Shown here: positions 43,769 through 52,843 of the stretch, one piece after another
How the letters are laid out: each line of letters opens with the position of its first letter
How positions within the stretch are numbered: position 1 is the first letter of the stretch
NCBI GenBank assembly: GCA_963736975.1
Contig: CAVTQY010000001.1
Coordinates: 3,782,001 to 3,846,000 of the forward strand
DNA from: CAVTQY01 sp963736975
GTDB lineage: Bacteria; Pseudomonadota; Alphaproteobacteria; Acetobacterales; Acetobacteraceae
Length of the DNA: 64,000 bases
Direction: 5' to 3'
The notes under the pieces: generated by a model
Database searches by the model: none
The model's input: only the letters and a program-made list of their open reading frames with translations
What the model was told of the DNA's origin: nothing
Translations under genes and position numbers: made by a program

Positions 43769-45712
43769 TCAGCCCAGCACGGCGGCGAGCAACGCGCCGG
43801 CGACCGCCGCCAAGCCAACCCCCGCCGCTAGTTCCTGACCCCAGCGCTGGGCCAGCTCCGAGCGCGCTTCACCCGCCGATTCCAGCCGTGCCAGTTCAGA
43901 GTTGATCGCCGCCAGTTCGGCCGCTGCCGCCTGGGCCTCGAGGGCATCGGCGTTGCGCTCCACCGGATCCTGCACGACCGCGAGACAGGCGGCCAACTCC
44001 CCGGATCCGGCGACCTCCTTCAGGTGTTGGGCCAGCCGCTCGCGTCGGCCTTTGCCGCGCACGGTGGCGAGCAGTTCCTCAGGCCGTTCCGCAAGCCAGC
44101 TTGCAAGGCGGGGCAGCGGCCCGATCCGATAACGCGTCGCGAGCTGCGCGAAGATCATCAGCTCGCTCAACGGGCCGCCATTCGTTTGCAGGGCGCTGAC
44201 GATGCCCTCCATGCCACGCTCGGCGCGTCCGGCGATGAACGCACGGATATGCAGATCGATCGGGCGAAGCCGGTTGCGATCGATTTTCTGCGCCGCCTGT
44301 TCCAGTGCGGGAGCAAGGTCCGCAAGGTGCGCGACCCACGTCCCTGCAAGCAGGGGGCTTGCGCAGGCCAGCAGCGGATTGAGGGTATAGGTCAACCGTT
44401 CCAAACCGCCGGTGGGGCCGCGCAGTGTCAGCCAAGCGCGGTGCTGTCGGGCCTCGATGCGCAGCATGCCCGGATCCGCTCGCGCCGCACGCGCCGTGGC
44501 CCAAGCGCTGATCGCCTCCGACTGGATAAGGCTGCTGGACCGGTCCGTCAGCTCCGGCGTGTCCGCCGCAGCGAGCGCGGCCCCGAGTCCGTCCGGCCAT
44601 AATGCCACGCCCCGCCAGCAAAGCGGCGCTAGTGGATCTAGGCCGGCGACGACGCGCATCGCCAGCACCTCCTCGCCGTTCGGGTCGTCCCGTGACCCAG
44701 AATGCAGGATCTCGTCCAGCCGCGCCGCGGTGCCCCCGTCGCCGAGGCTGCGGCGGAGCCAGACATCGATGGTCCCGGACCGCCATGCCTTGAGTCCGGC
44801 CTCGGGGGCGATGGCGACCGCATGGGCCAACCCCCGCACGTTCCACACCGCCTGACCGCCGAGTTGCAAGGGCCGCTGCGCCCGGTGGGGCGGCCGCGCC
44901 GCCACCCGGCGGGTGCGTGCTGCGGCGGGTTCTGTCAGCAGGGCCGGGGAGGGGCGATGCTCTGGGTCTTCGGCGAGCATGCCGCGCAGGAGATCGGCCA
45001 CCGCGGGCGGCAGCCTCTCTGACCCGACCAGGGCGGCATAGCTGCCGACTTCCAGCTTGCGCGTCAGCACCGCCATTTCGTCGGTGTCGGCCAGCGGCGC
45101 CTGGCCGAGCGCCAGCGCGAGCAGCAGCACGCCAAGCGCATAGACATCATCAGCGATCGTGCCGTCGCCGCGACCGGCCGGCAGGCACATGGCGACATAG
45201 GGCGGTTCGGCGATCGCCGGCTGGTGCGCCGCCGGGGGCGCCGCCCAGGCAGCGCCGAGCACGACCGGCCGGCCCGGCGCGGGCTGGAACACATTGCCGG
45301 GCCGGATCGCGCGATGCGTGACGCCGCGCTGTTGCAGGCGCACCAAAGCGCGGGCGGCCGGGCGCAGCACCTGTTCCAGCAGCTCGCTCTCCGGCCAAGG
45401 GTGCTCGCGTGCACCGGTGGGCGGGCCTGGGGGCGCCGGGCAGATGATGAAATATCCGGCCTCATTCTTTGGGCCGGGCGCCGCGCCATGCGCGAGCGGC
45501 GCCAGCACGCCTTCGATCGGCTCGGACAACGCCTGCAATGCGCGGGCGCGCGGCGGTAGGTGGCGTGCTGCTTGCACCGCGATCAGGTCGGTGCGGCCGC
45601 CCTGGCAGTCGAGCGCGGCAAACGCCGGCAGCCCGCCGCCGGCGCCCGGCACGGGACGTGTGGTATCGACCGCATAGCGTCCGCCGATAAGGGCGTCCGA
45701 GTCGGTTGCCAT
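43769..45712 (-). CDS. Kinase-fold protein lacking catalytic residues (pseudokinase), C-terminal membrane anchor
   Basis: A 647-residue protein. The N-terminal 270 residues follow the Ser/Thr kinase plan: a catalytic-loop block VTHRAIRPGNVFQ (HRD is HRA), the DFG site replaced in VVLGAAWA, an activation-end block EPPYVAMCLPAG, and ADDVYALGVLLLALALG (conserved Asp kept). The VAIK lysine position reads IAVQ. So the three catalytic residues are gone. The middle part is helical and unknown, and residues near the end form a membrane span (AAGVGLAAVAGALLAAVLG). It likely works as a scaffold or sensor. The alternative start at 45733 adds seven residues. Confidence 0.75.
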   Translation of the reverse strand: MATDSDALIGGRYAVDTTRPVPGAGGGLPAFAALDCQGGRTDLIAVQAARHLPPRARALQALSEPIEGVLAPLAHGAAPGPKNEAGYFIICPAPPGPPTGAREHPWPESELLEQVLRPAARALVRLQQRGVTHRAIRPGNVFQPAPGRPVVLGAAWAAPPAAHQPAIAEPPYVAMCLPAGRGDGTIADDVYALGVLLLALALGQAPLADTDEMAVLTRKLEVGSYAALVGSERLPPAVADLLRGMLAEDPEHRPSPALLTEPAAARTRRVAARPPHRAQRPLQLGGQAVWNVRGLAHAVAIAPEAGLKAWRSGTIDVWLRRSLGDGGTAARLDEILHSGSRDDPNGEEVLAMRVVAGLDPLAPLCWRGVALWPDGLGAALAAADTPELTDRSSSLIQSEAISAWATARAARADPGMLRIEARQHRAWLTLRGPTGGLERLTYTLNPLLACASPLLAGTWVAHLADLAPALEQAAQKIDRNRLRPIDLHIRAFIAGRAERGMEGIVSALQTNGGPLSELMIFAQLATRYRIGPLPRLASWLAERPEELLATVRGKGRRERLAQHLKEVAGSGELAACLAVVQDPVERNADALEAQAAAAELAAINSELARLESAGEARSELAQRWGQELAAGVGLAAVAGALLAAVLG

Positions 45713-45824
45713 AGCCGCCAATATCGGCGGCAATAGTAAACAAAGGGCTCAGAGCGGACGCCTCGGCCTGGTCGCCGGGTCTGACGGGAAGCGGAGTTTG
45801 AGTCTCGATCAGTCCCGAGATCGC

Positions 45825-46778
45825 TCAATCAGGGATCTCTCGTGGTTCGCCCGCGCCGACCCGGCCTCGTGCAATCCAAGCACTCAGCCCAGGAGTAAAC
45901 TTCTCCCGCACCTTCGCCCCGTAGGCCGCGTCCTCTGTCGCGCTCAGGACTTCATGCCATCGGCCATTGGTTCCTTTGTTGAAGAAGCGCCGAGAGCCTT
46001 CCACCAAAACGTTCGTCAAATGCGGCATCAGCACGTCGCCAGCGCTTTGCATCTGGCCGAATTCCGCCGCCTTCACGAGCGAGGACCATACTCTTTCGTC
46101 GATAGGCACGTTCAGGAAAGTGGCGATTTTCTGCATTTCTCCGCTCAAATCGCGCAGAAGATCGCTGTAGTGAACCATCAGGAAGTTGGGCCGCCAGCGT
46201 TCGGCCCAGTATCCCACTTCCAAATCAAAAAACGAAGGATACGGCGTGCCATCGGCCTGCCCAGCCACCGCCGGAGTCGTTATCCAGCGCCGAAAATATT
46301 CGGCCGGATCGCGCGGGAATCGCGGATATGGCTCACGGATGGTCTCGTCCTGCAACCCGATTTCATCGAACTGCCGCAGGAGCTTTTCTGAGAACCCGGT
46401 AAAGTGGTTATGCATCGAGAGAGCTGCATCTCGTCCATCCCGTGCAACGTGGATATACTTCACCTCGTCGTAGATCGGTATGCCATCAATGGGTACGTGT
46501 GTCTTGGGAAAACGTCTATGGGTTTGCGCCTCAAAGGCCCGGTACGTATCGGTCTGCGGCGCAAGAAATCTGGCGTCTATCCAAGTCGAAACATTGTATA
46601 GCGCCCGCGGCTTTGGATCCTGAAACACCAACGAGGATACGATTTGTTGCATCCACGTCGTGCCGCACTTGGGGGCTGTGGCGATTATGATGTCACCGCG
46701 CCGCGGCCTATATTCGTCCCATCGTCGGCTATCAATAGCCCACGTCCTATATTCACGCTGCGCTGGGCGGATCAGCAC
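45825..46778 (-). CDS. Sulfotransferase family protein
   Basis: A 317-residue protein with the PAPS 5'-phosphosulfate loop ATAPKCGTTWMQQI near residue 35 and the 3'-phosphate block YIHVARDGRDAALSMHNH. It would move sulfate from PAPS to a small-molecule acceptor. The start is a GTG at 46778; there is no clear Shine-Dalgarno. Codon use is a bit more AT-rich than the genes around it, which may signal transfer. Confidence 0.88.
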   Translation of the reverse strand: MLIRPAQREYRTWAIDSRRWDEYRPRRGDIIIATAPKCGTTWMQQIVSSLVFQDPKPRALYNVSTWIDARFLAPQTDTYRAFEAQTHRRFPKTHVPIDGIPIYDEVKYIHVARDGRDAALSMHNHFTGFSEKLLRQFDEIGLQDETIREPYPRFPRDPAEYFRRWITTPAVAGQADGTPYPSFFDLEVGYWAERWRPNFLMVHYSDLLRDLSGEMQKIATFLNVPIDERVWSSLVKAAEFGQMQSAGDVLMPHLTNVLVEGSRRFFNKGTNGRWHEVLSATEDAAYGAKVREKFTPGLSAWIARGRVGAGEPREIPD

Positions 46779-46844
46779 TCAGCCGTTTCCCGACGGTCAA
46801 CCGGCGCGAACAAACGCTCCTCCCTTCACACTCGTGTTTGACAG

Positions 46845-48881
46845 TCAGCGCCGTACCACCCCCACCTCCACAGCCGTATCGTTGAAGCAAGCCCCCTCCG
46901 CGAGGTCCGCCCGCCGATCGGCCGAAACCAGTGCCGAGATCGTCTGCCCGGTCCGGCTGGTCGCGAGCCAAGCGCCCTTTTCACTCGCAACCACCCCTGG
47001 GCGCACCGCCTTAGTGACCTCCAGCGGCAAAATCACCTCGCCGCGGTCGTTCCACACCCGCACCTCGGTCCCGGAAACCAGCCCTCGCGCCATCGCATCC
47101 ACCGGGTGCATCATCAGCCGCGGCGCCCGCGGCGCGAGCCCGCCCAGGGTCGATGAGATGCGCTTGTCGGAAGCGGGCGAAATCAGGCTCAGCGGATAGG
47201 ACGTATCGCGTCCGCGCCACCCCGGCATCGCCGCATCCGCTCCCCAACGCGCCGCCAGCAACTCCGAGCGCAGCTCGATCCTGCCGGATGGCGTGGCTGG
47301 AAGGATATTCTCGAACAGCACGAAGGGCGTCCCGTCCGGTGCTTTCATCTGCAACGCCTCTGTCACCGGGATCGCGCTCGGCCGCATGCCGTCGAGCCGC
47401 GGATCGTCGGCATCGATCGCTTCGTCCATCAGCTCCGCATCGCTTGCCCTGAAACACGGCTCGTCGAAGCCGAACCGCGCCGCCAGTCGGCGGAAAATTT
47501 CTGTATTCGGCAGCAACTCGCCAATCGGCGGCAGCACCGGCTCCGCTCGCTGCAACCACTGATGCCCGTAGGAGGCATACAGATCGGCGCATTCGAAATG
47601 CGTCGCCGCCGGCAGCACGATATCGCAATGCGCCATGCTTTCGGTCATCGCCACCTCGATGCCGACAGCGAACACATCCTCCCGCGCAAGGCCGCGCCGC
47701 ATACGGTTCTGGTCTGGATGCACGACGATCGGATTGTGGTTGTAGATAAACAGCGCACGCAGCGGCGGGTCAATGTCGTCGGCTGCCAGATGCCGGCCGA
47801 CATCGATCAGGTTGAGCGTGCGCGTGCCCGGCGGCAGCAGGTCCGGCCGCTGCAAGCGCGCCATCGTTTTCGGGAACGCATTGCCGGCCGCCAGCACGAT
47901 GCCGCTGCCGCGTCCGAACTTTCCCAGCAGCGCCGGCAGCGCGATCGCCGCACGGATGCCGCTGCCGCCATTGCGGCCGCGTTCCAGCCCGTTGCCGGGC
48001 GCCAATATGAGCGGATCGGCCTCGGCGAGCCAGCGCGCGCAGCTCAGGATGTCGGCCTCCGCCAGCCCGCACACCTCCGCTGCTTTCGCGGCCGGCCACG
48101 CGCGCGCCGCCGCCATGAAGTCCTCGAAGCCCAGCACATTCGCGGCAATGAACGCCCGGTCGAAGGCGCTGAGCCGTTCCAACTCGGCCGCCAGCGACCA
48201 AGCCAGCACCACATCGGTTCCCGGCAACAGCGCCAGGTGCAGATCGGCCTGGGCCGCGATCTTGGTGCGCAGCGGATCGACCACCACCAGCCTGCCGCCT
48301 GCCCGCTTCGCCCGGCGCGTGAGGCCAACCAGATGCACATTGGTGACGGTGGCATTGTTGCCCCAGACCACATTCAGCTTCGCCCGCTCGGCGAAATCCG
48401 GCGGGCAGCCTGGCACCGCACCATATGTTCCCGCCCAGGCCTCACTGCGCACGCCGCCGCACAAGGAGCGCCGATAGAGCTGGCTTGCCCCGAGCTTATG
48501 GAAGAACCGCAACGACATGCTGTCTCCGGACAGCATCCCGTGCGGGCCGGCATAATTCAGCGGCATCACCGCTTGCGGCCCCCAGCGCTCGATCACCGCG
48601 CCCACTTGCGCATGGATGTCGTCCAGCGCTGCTTCCCAGGAGACCGGCTCGAACCGGCCCTCGCCCTTTGCGCCGACCCGGCGCAGCGGCTGCAGGATGC
48701 GCTGCGGGCCATGCACGAAGGCGCCCATATCCTGCGCGACCTTGTTGCAGATCACCCCATCCGTGTACGGCAGCGCGTGCGAGCCGTGCACCTTGACGAT
48801 GCGCCCGTCATCCACGGTGACGCGCAGACTGCACGTGTCAGGACAGTCGAAAGTGCAGACGCTCGGCATGTCTAAGGGCAT
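46845..48881 (-). CDS. Molybdopterin-dependent oxidoreductase
   Basis: A 678-residue protein of the DMSO-reductase superfamily. The N-terminus holds the [4Fe-4S] ligands CTFDCPDTC and, further on, the fourth Cys in VICNK. Other blocks: FEPVSWEAALDDI, the metal-site region RRSLCGGVRSEAW, VVWGNNATVTNVH and the C-terminal cofactor-binding domain (HPVDAMARGLVSGTEVRVWN). There is no Tat signal, so it is cytoplasmic. The Cys in SLCGG may ligate Mo. Substrate unknown; no electron-transfer partner lies next to it. Confidence 0.88.
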   Translation of the reverse strand: MPLDMPSVCTFDCPDTCSLRVTVDDGRIVKVHGSHALPYTDGVICNKVAQDMGAFVHGPQRILQPLRRVGAKGEGRFEPVSWEAALDDIHAQVGAVIERWGPQAVMPLNYAGPHGMLSGDSMSLRFFHKLGASQLYRRSLCGGVRSEAWAGTYGAVPGCPPDFAERAKLNVVWGNNATVTNVHLVGLTRRAKRAGGRLVVVDPLRTKIAAQADLHLALLPGTDVVLAWSLAAELERLSAFDRAFIAANVLGFEDFMAAARAWPAAKAAEVCGLAEADILSCARWLAEADPLILAPGNGLERGRNGGSGIRAAIALPALLGKFGRGSGIVLAAGNAFPKTMARLQRPDLLPPGTRTLNLIDVGRHLAADDIDPPLRALFIYNHNPIVVHPDQNRMRRGLAREDVFAVGIEVAMTESMAHCDIVLPAATHFECADLYASYGHQWLQRAEPVLPPIGELLPNTEIFRRLAARFGFDEPCFRASDAELMDEAIDADDPRLDGMRPSAIPVTEALQMKAPDGTPFVLFENILPATPSGRIELRSELLAARWGADAAMPGWRGRDTSYPLSLISPASDKRISSTLGGLAPRAPRLMMHPVDAMARGLVSGTEVRVWNDRGEVILPLEVTKAVRPGVVASEKGAWLATSRTGQTISALVSADRRADLAEGACFNDTAVEVGVVRR

Positions 48882-48939
48882 GGCAGTCCTCCTGTCCGAC
48901 CAGTTTCATCCCAGACACGGGGCCGAAACAAGCGCCGTG

Positions 48940-50287
48940 TCAGCGCAGCCAGCGTGCCGCCACCGCATAGCCGGCGCGTTCCGCCGGCGGCGCGGCATGC
49001 GCCGAGCGCTGCTCGGCCAGCATTTCCGCCACCAGCTCCCGCCGTCCGGTCCGCCTCGCGGCATCCACGAGCATCTGCAAAACCATGTCCCGCTGTGCGT
49101 TGCTGCCGCCGAGCAGCCGGATCTCTGCCCGCCGTGGCGCCAGCGTTTCCACGACGAAAGCATCGTGGCCGCGCCGGTGCGCGAGGATCGCCTCGCAGAC
49201 CGGGATCACTACCTCGGCAATCGCCGGCGCCGTCCAGCGTGCCCCGGAAACGGCCGCGGCCAAGGCCGCCAGATAGCGTTCGGCCGCGACCTGCCGTCCG
49301 GTCGCCGCCAGGGCCAGAAACAGATGCGGGACCAACAGCAGATGCCCGGCGTCGCCGTTGCGCGCTTCCGCCTTGTCCGCCAGCTCCTCCCAGCGCGCGC
49401 CCACCGGCACGCCCAACTGCTCTAGCCGCCACAACAGCGCGGTCGCGTTCTGCAGATCAACATAATGATCCGGCGCTGCGCGCGTCATCGGCTCATCAAG
49501 GTTGCGGATCTTCGTATCGTAGCTGGCCAGCGCCGCATCGTACTCGCCGAGGTCGAGCTCCATCAGCGCGCGATGCCACCACAGATGATGCACGAGATTG
49601 TTCGCCAACCCCCAATGCGGCGTCTGCGAGTTCGAGCCAACCGCATCCCGCGCGCGGCCGGCCGCTGGTTTCAAACACATGCGCCTTCACGTGATGCGCG
49701 AAGTAATTCGTCCGGTCGCTGTTTAACGCCGCGTCGGTCGCGCGCTCGGCCCCCGCAGTATCGCCGACCTCCTCATGCGCGAAGGCCCAGACCGTCTGCA
49801 AACAATCATAGCCCGGCAGGTCGGCGCTCCAGCCACGGGCGACGCGATCCGCCTGCTCCAGAATCGCCTGCGTCTGCCCGTGTCGGAAATAAGTCGTATC
49901 GGAGATGCGGAACGCCAGCAGATCGGTCGGATACGCGTCCAGGATTTCGCGCCAAGCGGCGAAAGCCCGATCGAGCGCACCCTCGGCGCAGGCCGCCGCG
50001 GCTGTCACATGCAACCGCTCCCGCGGCGTCGCCGCCCTCGCCCCAGCTTGGGCAACGGCAAGCGAATGAGCGATCTGCGGCCGGCTCGCCGGGTTGGCGG
50101 CCGCCAGCAGCAGATAGGCCCGCAGGGAATGGGCCATCAGGAAATCCGGATCGGCCGCCAGTGCTTCGGCCACCAGCCCCATCGTGTCGGCGTGGTATTT
50201 CAGGTAGTGCTCAACCGCTGCATCGAAGGCAGCCACCGCGGCTGTGCTATCCGTCGAGAGCGCCAGCCCGCGTATGTCGCGCTGCAT
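48940..50287 (-). pseudogene. TPR protein of the TTC38 type, one frameshift
   Basis: Reads MQRDIRGLALSTDSTAAVAA and continues through TPR-like helices (FLMAHSLRAYLLLAAANPAS) to FAHHVKAHVFETSGRPRAG. The frame shifts at about 49640-49670 and resumes as GSNSQTPHWGLANNLVHHLW, then WHRALMELDLGEYDAALASYD and on to 48940. The joined length of about 449 residues matches the TTC38-like family, whose members often sit near degradation genes. The start touches the CoA-transferase stop, so they form one operon. Confidence 0.8.
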
Positions 50288-51616
50288 TTACAGCGCGCCG
50301 TCCCGGCGCAGATCCTGGATGGCAGCGTCATTCATCCCTAGCCAGCCTGACAGCACCTCCTGCGTATGTTGACCCAAGGTCGGCGAGGCGACCACATGCG
50401 GCGGCTTTCCGTCGATGCGCACCGGCCAGCCCGGCATCTTGAACGGCCCGTGCTGTGGGTGCTGTACCACCTGCATGATCCCGCGCTGCTCGAAGCTCGG
50501 ATCGTTCTGCAGCTCCATCGTGTCCAACACCGCCCCGGCCGGCACACCGACGCCGCCCACCAGAGCCATTGCCTCATGCTTGGTGTGTTGCAGCGTCCAT
50601 TCGGCGATAATCGCGTCCACTTCCTGCTCGCGCGCCACGCGGTCGCGCGGCGTCGCGTATCGCGGATCGCCAATCAGCTCCTCCCGCCCGATCAGTTTCA
50701 AGAGCCGCGTCCAATGCTCCGGATTGGCACGGCTGGTCATGATATACACGTAGTCGTTCGGTCCGCCCGGCTTGCATGGATACAGCCCGAGCGGCGCATT
50801 GCTCACCCCCGGCACCTTGGCGCCGTTGCGCCCCACTGGCTTGCCGCTGCGCGCCTGGGTGGAGAAATTGGTGCGCATGTAATGCAGCATGGCGTCCTGC
50901 ATCGCCACCTGCAGGCGGCGCCCTTCGCCGGTACGTTCCCGATGGAACAAAGCACTGGCGATCGTCACCGCCATCAGCATGCCTGTGCCGGTATCGCCGA
51001 TCGAGATACCCGGCTTGGATGGCGGCCGGTCGGGCTCGCCGGTCACGCTCATGGTGCCGCCGCAGGCTTGCGCGATCATGTCGAAGGCCAGGTTCTGTTC
51101 GTACGGGCTGCCTTCGCCAAATCCTTTCACCTGGCAATAGATGATCTTCGGATTCAGCGTGCGCACTTCGTCGTAACTCAGGCCCAGACGCTCGATCGTG
51201 CCCGGCGCGAAATTCTCCACGCACACATCGGCCCGCGCCAGCATGTCCTTTACCACCCCGAGCCCGCGCGCGGATTTCAGGTTGACGGTGATGGATTTCT
51301 TGTTGGCGTTGAACACCTGGAAATACCAAGGATCATCGTCCGGCTGGCCCGGCCGCATCCGGCGCCCTGGATCGCCGAGCTTCGGGTTCTCGATCTTCAC
51401 CACTTCGGCGCCGAGCCAGGCGAGCGCTTCCGTGCAGGACGGCCCTGCCTCGAATTGCGTGAAATCGACAACGCGCACGCCGGACAGCAGATCGGAGTCG
51501 TGCCGGCTTTCCAGCACCTTCTCGATCTCGCTGTTGATCCCCTCCTCCAGCCGGCGCAACGTTTCCTGCTTGCCGGATGGTTGCTGGATCACCGGAACGA
51601 CCGTGGTTTCGCTCAT
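50288..51616 (-). CDS. Family III CoA-transferase (formyl-CoA transferase/CaiB-like)
   Basis: A 442-residue protein with the family start LLSGVRVVDFTQFEAGPSC, the AWLGAEVVKIENPKLGDPGR block, and the catalytic Asp in NLAFDMIAQACGG. An extra 45-residue N-terminal helix precedes the fold. It moves CoA between carboxylic acids. It is divergent from the TPP-decarboxylase genes (51704), with 87 bases between the starts. Which acid is used cannot be read, but a link with the decarboxylase next door is plausible. Confidence 0.9.
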   Translation of the reverse strand: MSETTVVPVIQQPSGKQETLRRLEEGINSEIEKVLESRHDSDLLSGVRVVDFTQFEAGPSCTEALAWLGAEVVKIENPKLGDPGRRMRPGQPDDDPWYFQVFNANKKSITVNLKSARGLGVVKDMLARADVCVENFAPGTIERLGLSYDEVRTLNPKIIYCQVKGFGEGSPYEQNLAFDMIAQACGGTMSVTGEPDRPPSKPGISIGDTGTGMLMAVTIASALFHRERTGEGRRLQVAMQDAMLHYMRTNFSTQARSGKPVGRNGAKVPGVSNAPLGLYPCKPGGPNDYVYIMTSRANPEHWTRLLKLIGREELIGDPRYATPRDRVAREQEVDAIIAEWTLQHTKHEAMALVGGVGVPAGAVLDTMELQNDPSFEQRGIMQVVQHPQHGPFKMPGWPVRIDGKPPHVVASPTLGQHTQEVLSGWLGMNDAAIQDLRRDGAL

Positions 51617-51703
51617 GGCTCGTTTCTCCCGCGCTTGGCATCGCAGCGCATCGGGTCAAGAATGCCATAGCGAGAGGCGCCATTCCAGGGCGAGCTTACA
51701 GGC

Positions 51704-52222
51704 ATGGACAACCAGCAAGCCGCCGCGCTTAGCCCCGAAACGGTGCTGCGGCACATGAAAGACAACGGCGTCACCGACGTGGTGTGGCTGCCGGACAGCG
51801 AGACGAACTGGCTCTATCTGCTGATGCGGGCGGAGCCGTCGCTGCGGCTGATCGGGGTGACGCGAGAGGGTCATGCCTGCGCCATCGCCGCCGGCCTGGC
51901 CGCCGGCGGGCGCAAGCCGATGATCCTGATCCAGAACACCGGTCTGATGGAATCAGGAGATTCCATTCGCGGCTGGCTGCTCGGCTTCGATATCCCGATC
52001 GTGCTGATGGTGGGCTATCGCGGCTGGACGCGGCACGGCGTCAACCAGGACACCGCCGCCATCTATACCGAGCGGTTCCTGCACGCCTTCAATCTCGACT
52101 ACTACCTCGTCGAGAGCGATGCCGACGCCGAGCGTATCAGCATCGCCTTCGCGCAGGCGGCCCGGACAAAGCGACCCGTCGTGGTGCTGGTCGGCGACGA
52201 ATATCACGGCTTCAACCGTTGA
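51704..52222 (+). CDS. TPP-dependent decarboxylase, alpha (PYR) subunit, sulfopyruvate-decarboxylase-like
   Basis: A 172-residue protein equal to the PYR half of thiamine-diphosphate decarboxylases. The conserved Glu is in IGVTREGHACAIAAGLAAGG, then ILIQNTGLMESGDSIRG as in ComD and phosphonopyruvate decarboxylases. The PP half is the next gene, 17 bases on, so the enzyme is a split two-subunit type. It would decarboxylate a 2-oxo acid. Confidence 0.85.
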   Translation: MDNQQAAALSPETVLRHMKDNGVTDVVWLPDSETNWLYLLMRAEPSLRLIGVTREGHACAIAAGLAAGGRKPMILIQNTGLMESGDSIRGWLLGFDIPIVLMVGYRGWTRHGVNQDTAAIYTERFLHAFNLDYYLVESDADAERISIAFAQAARTKRPVVVLVGDEYHGFNR

Positions 52223-52239
52223 CCGGCGAGGCGCAAGAG

Positions 52240-52836
52240 ATGATGCATACAAAGGATGTGGTGAAACTGCTCCTGCAGTACCGCGACGACGGTATCGTAA
52301 TTCCTGGCCGCGGCGGCCGCTATTGGGTCGAACTTACCGACAATCCGCATCTCGATGCACCGGTCGGCGATCCGGCGATGGGCGGACATGCCGCTTTTGC
52401 CCTTGGCCTCGCTCTCGCGCGCCCCGAACGCAGGGTCATTCTGTTCGACTCCGAAGGCGACCTGCTGATGAACCTTGGCATTCTCGCCACCATCGCGGAG
52501 CAGGCGCCATCCAACTTGTATCACTTCATGCTCGATAATGAATGTTATGCGACCACTGGCGGCCAGCCGGTGCCGAATGCGAAACACGTCGCCTATGACA
52601 TGATCGCGCGCGGCGCGGGCTATCCGTATGCCGCGGCCTTCGCTGATCTGGAGGAGGTCGAGCGCGCCTTGCCGGGCGTCCTGTCCCGGCCGGGTCCCGT
52701 ATTCATCGCGCTGAAGGTCGAGCCCGAGATCGAGAATGCGCCCATTGCGCGCCGGGCCCGTTGGAATCCGCGCACGCGTCAGCAGGTGATTGCGGACTTG
52801 AAACAGGGTCTCACTGGCGCCCCCATCAAATTTTAA
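52240..52836 (+). CDS. TPP-dependent decarboxylase, beta (PP) subunit, sulfopyruvate-decarboxylase-like
   Basis: A 198-residue PP domain. The TPP/Mg site is FDSEGDLLMNLGILATIAEQ (variant GDG...N), followed by MLDNECYATTGGQPVP, typical of ComE. ATG 52240 is the start used; a TTG at 52218 that overlaps the alpha stop is the alternative. With the alpha subunit it forms the active site at the interface. The FAD oxidase follows after seven bases. Confidence 0.85.
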   Translation: MMHTKDVVKLLLQYRDDGIVIPGRGGRYWVELTDNPHLDAPVGDPAMGGHAAFALGLALARPERRVILFDSEGDLLMNLGILATIAEQAPSNLYHFMLDNECYATTGGQPVPNAKHVAYDMIARGAGYPYAAAFADLEEVERALPGVLSRPGPVFIALKVEPEIENAPIARRARWNPRTRQQVIADLKQGLTGAPIKF

Positions 52837-52843
52837 CATCCCC

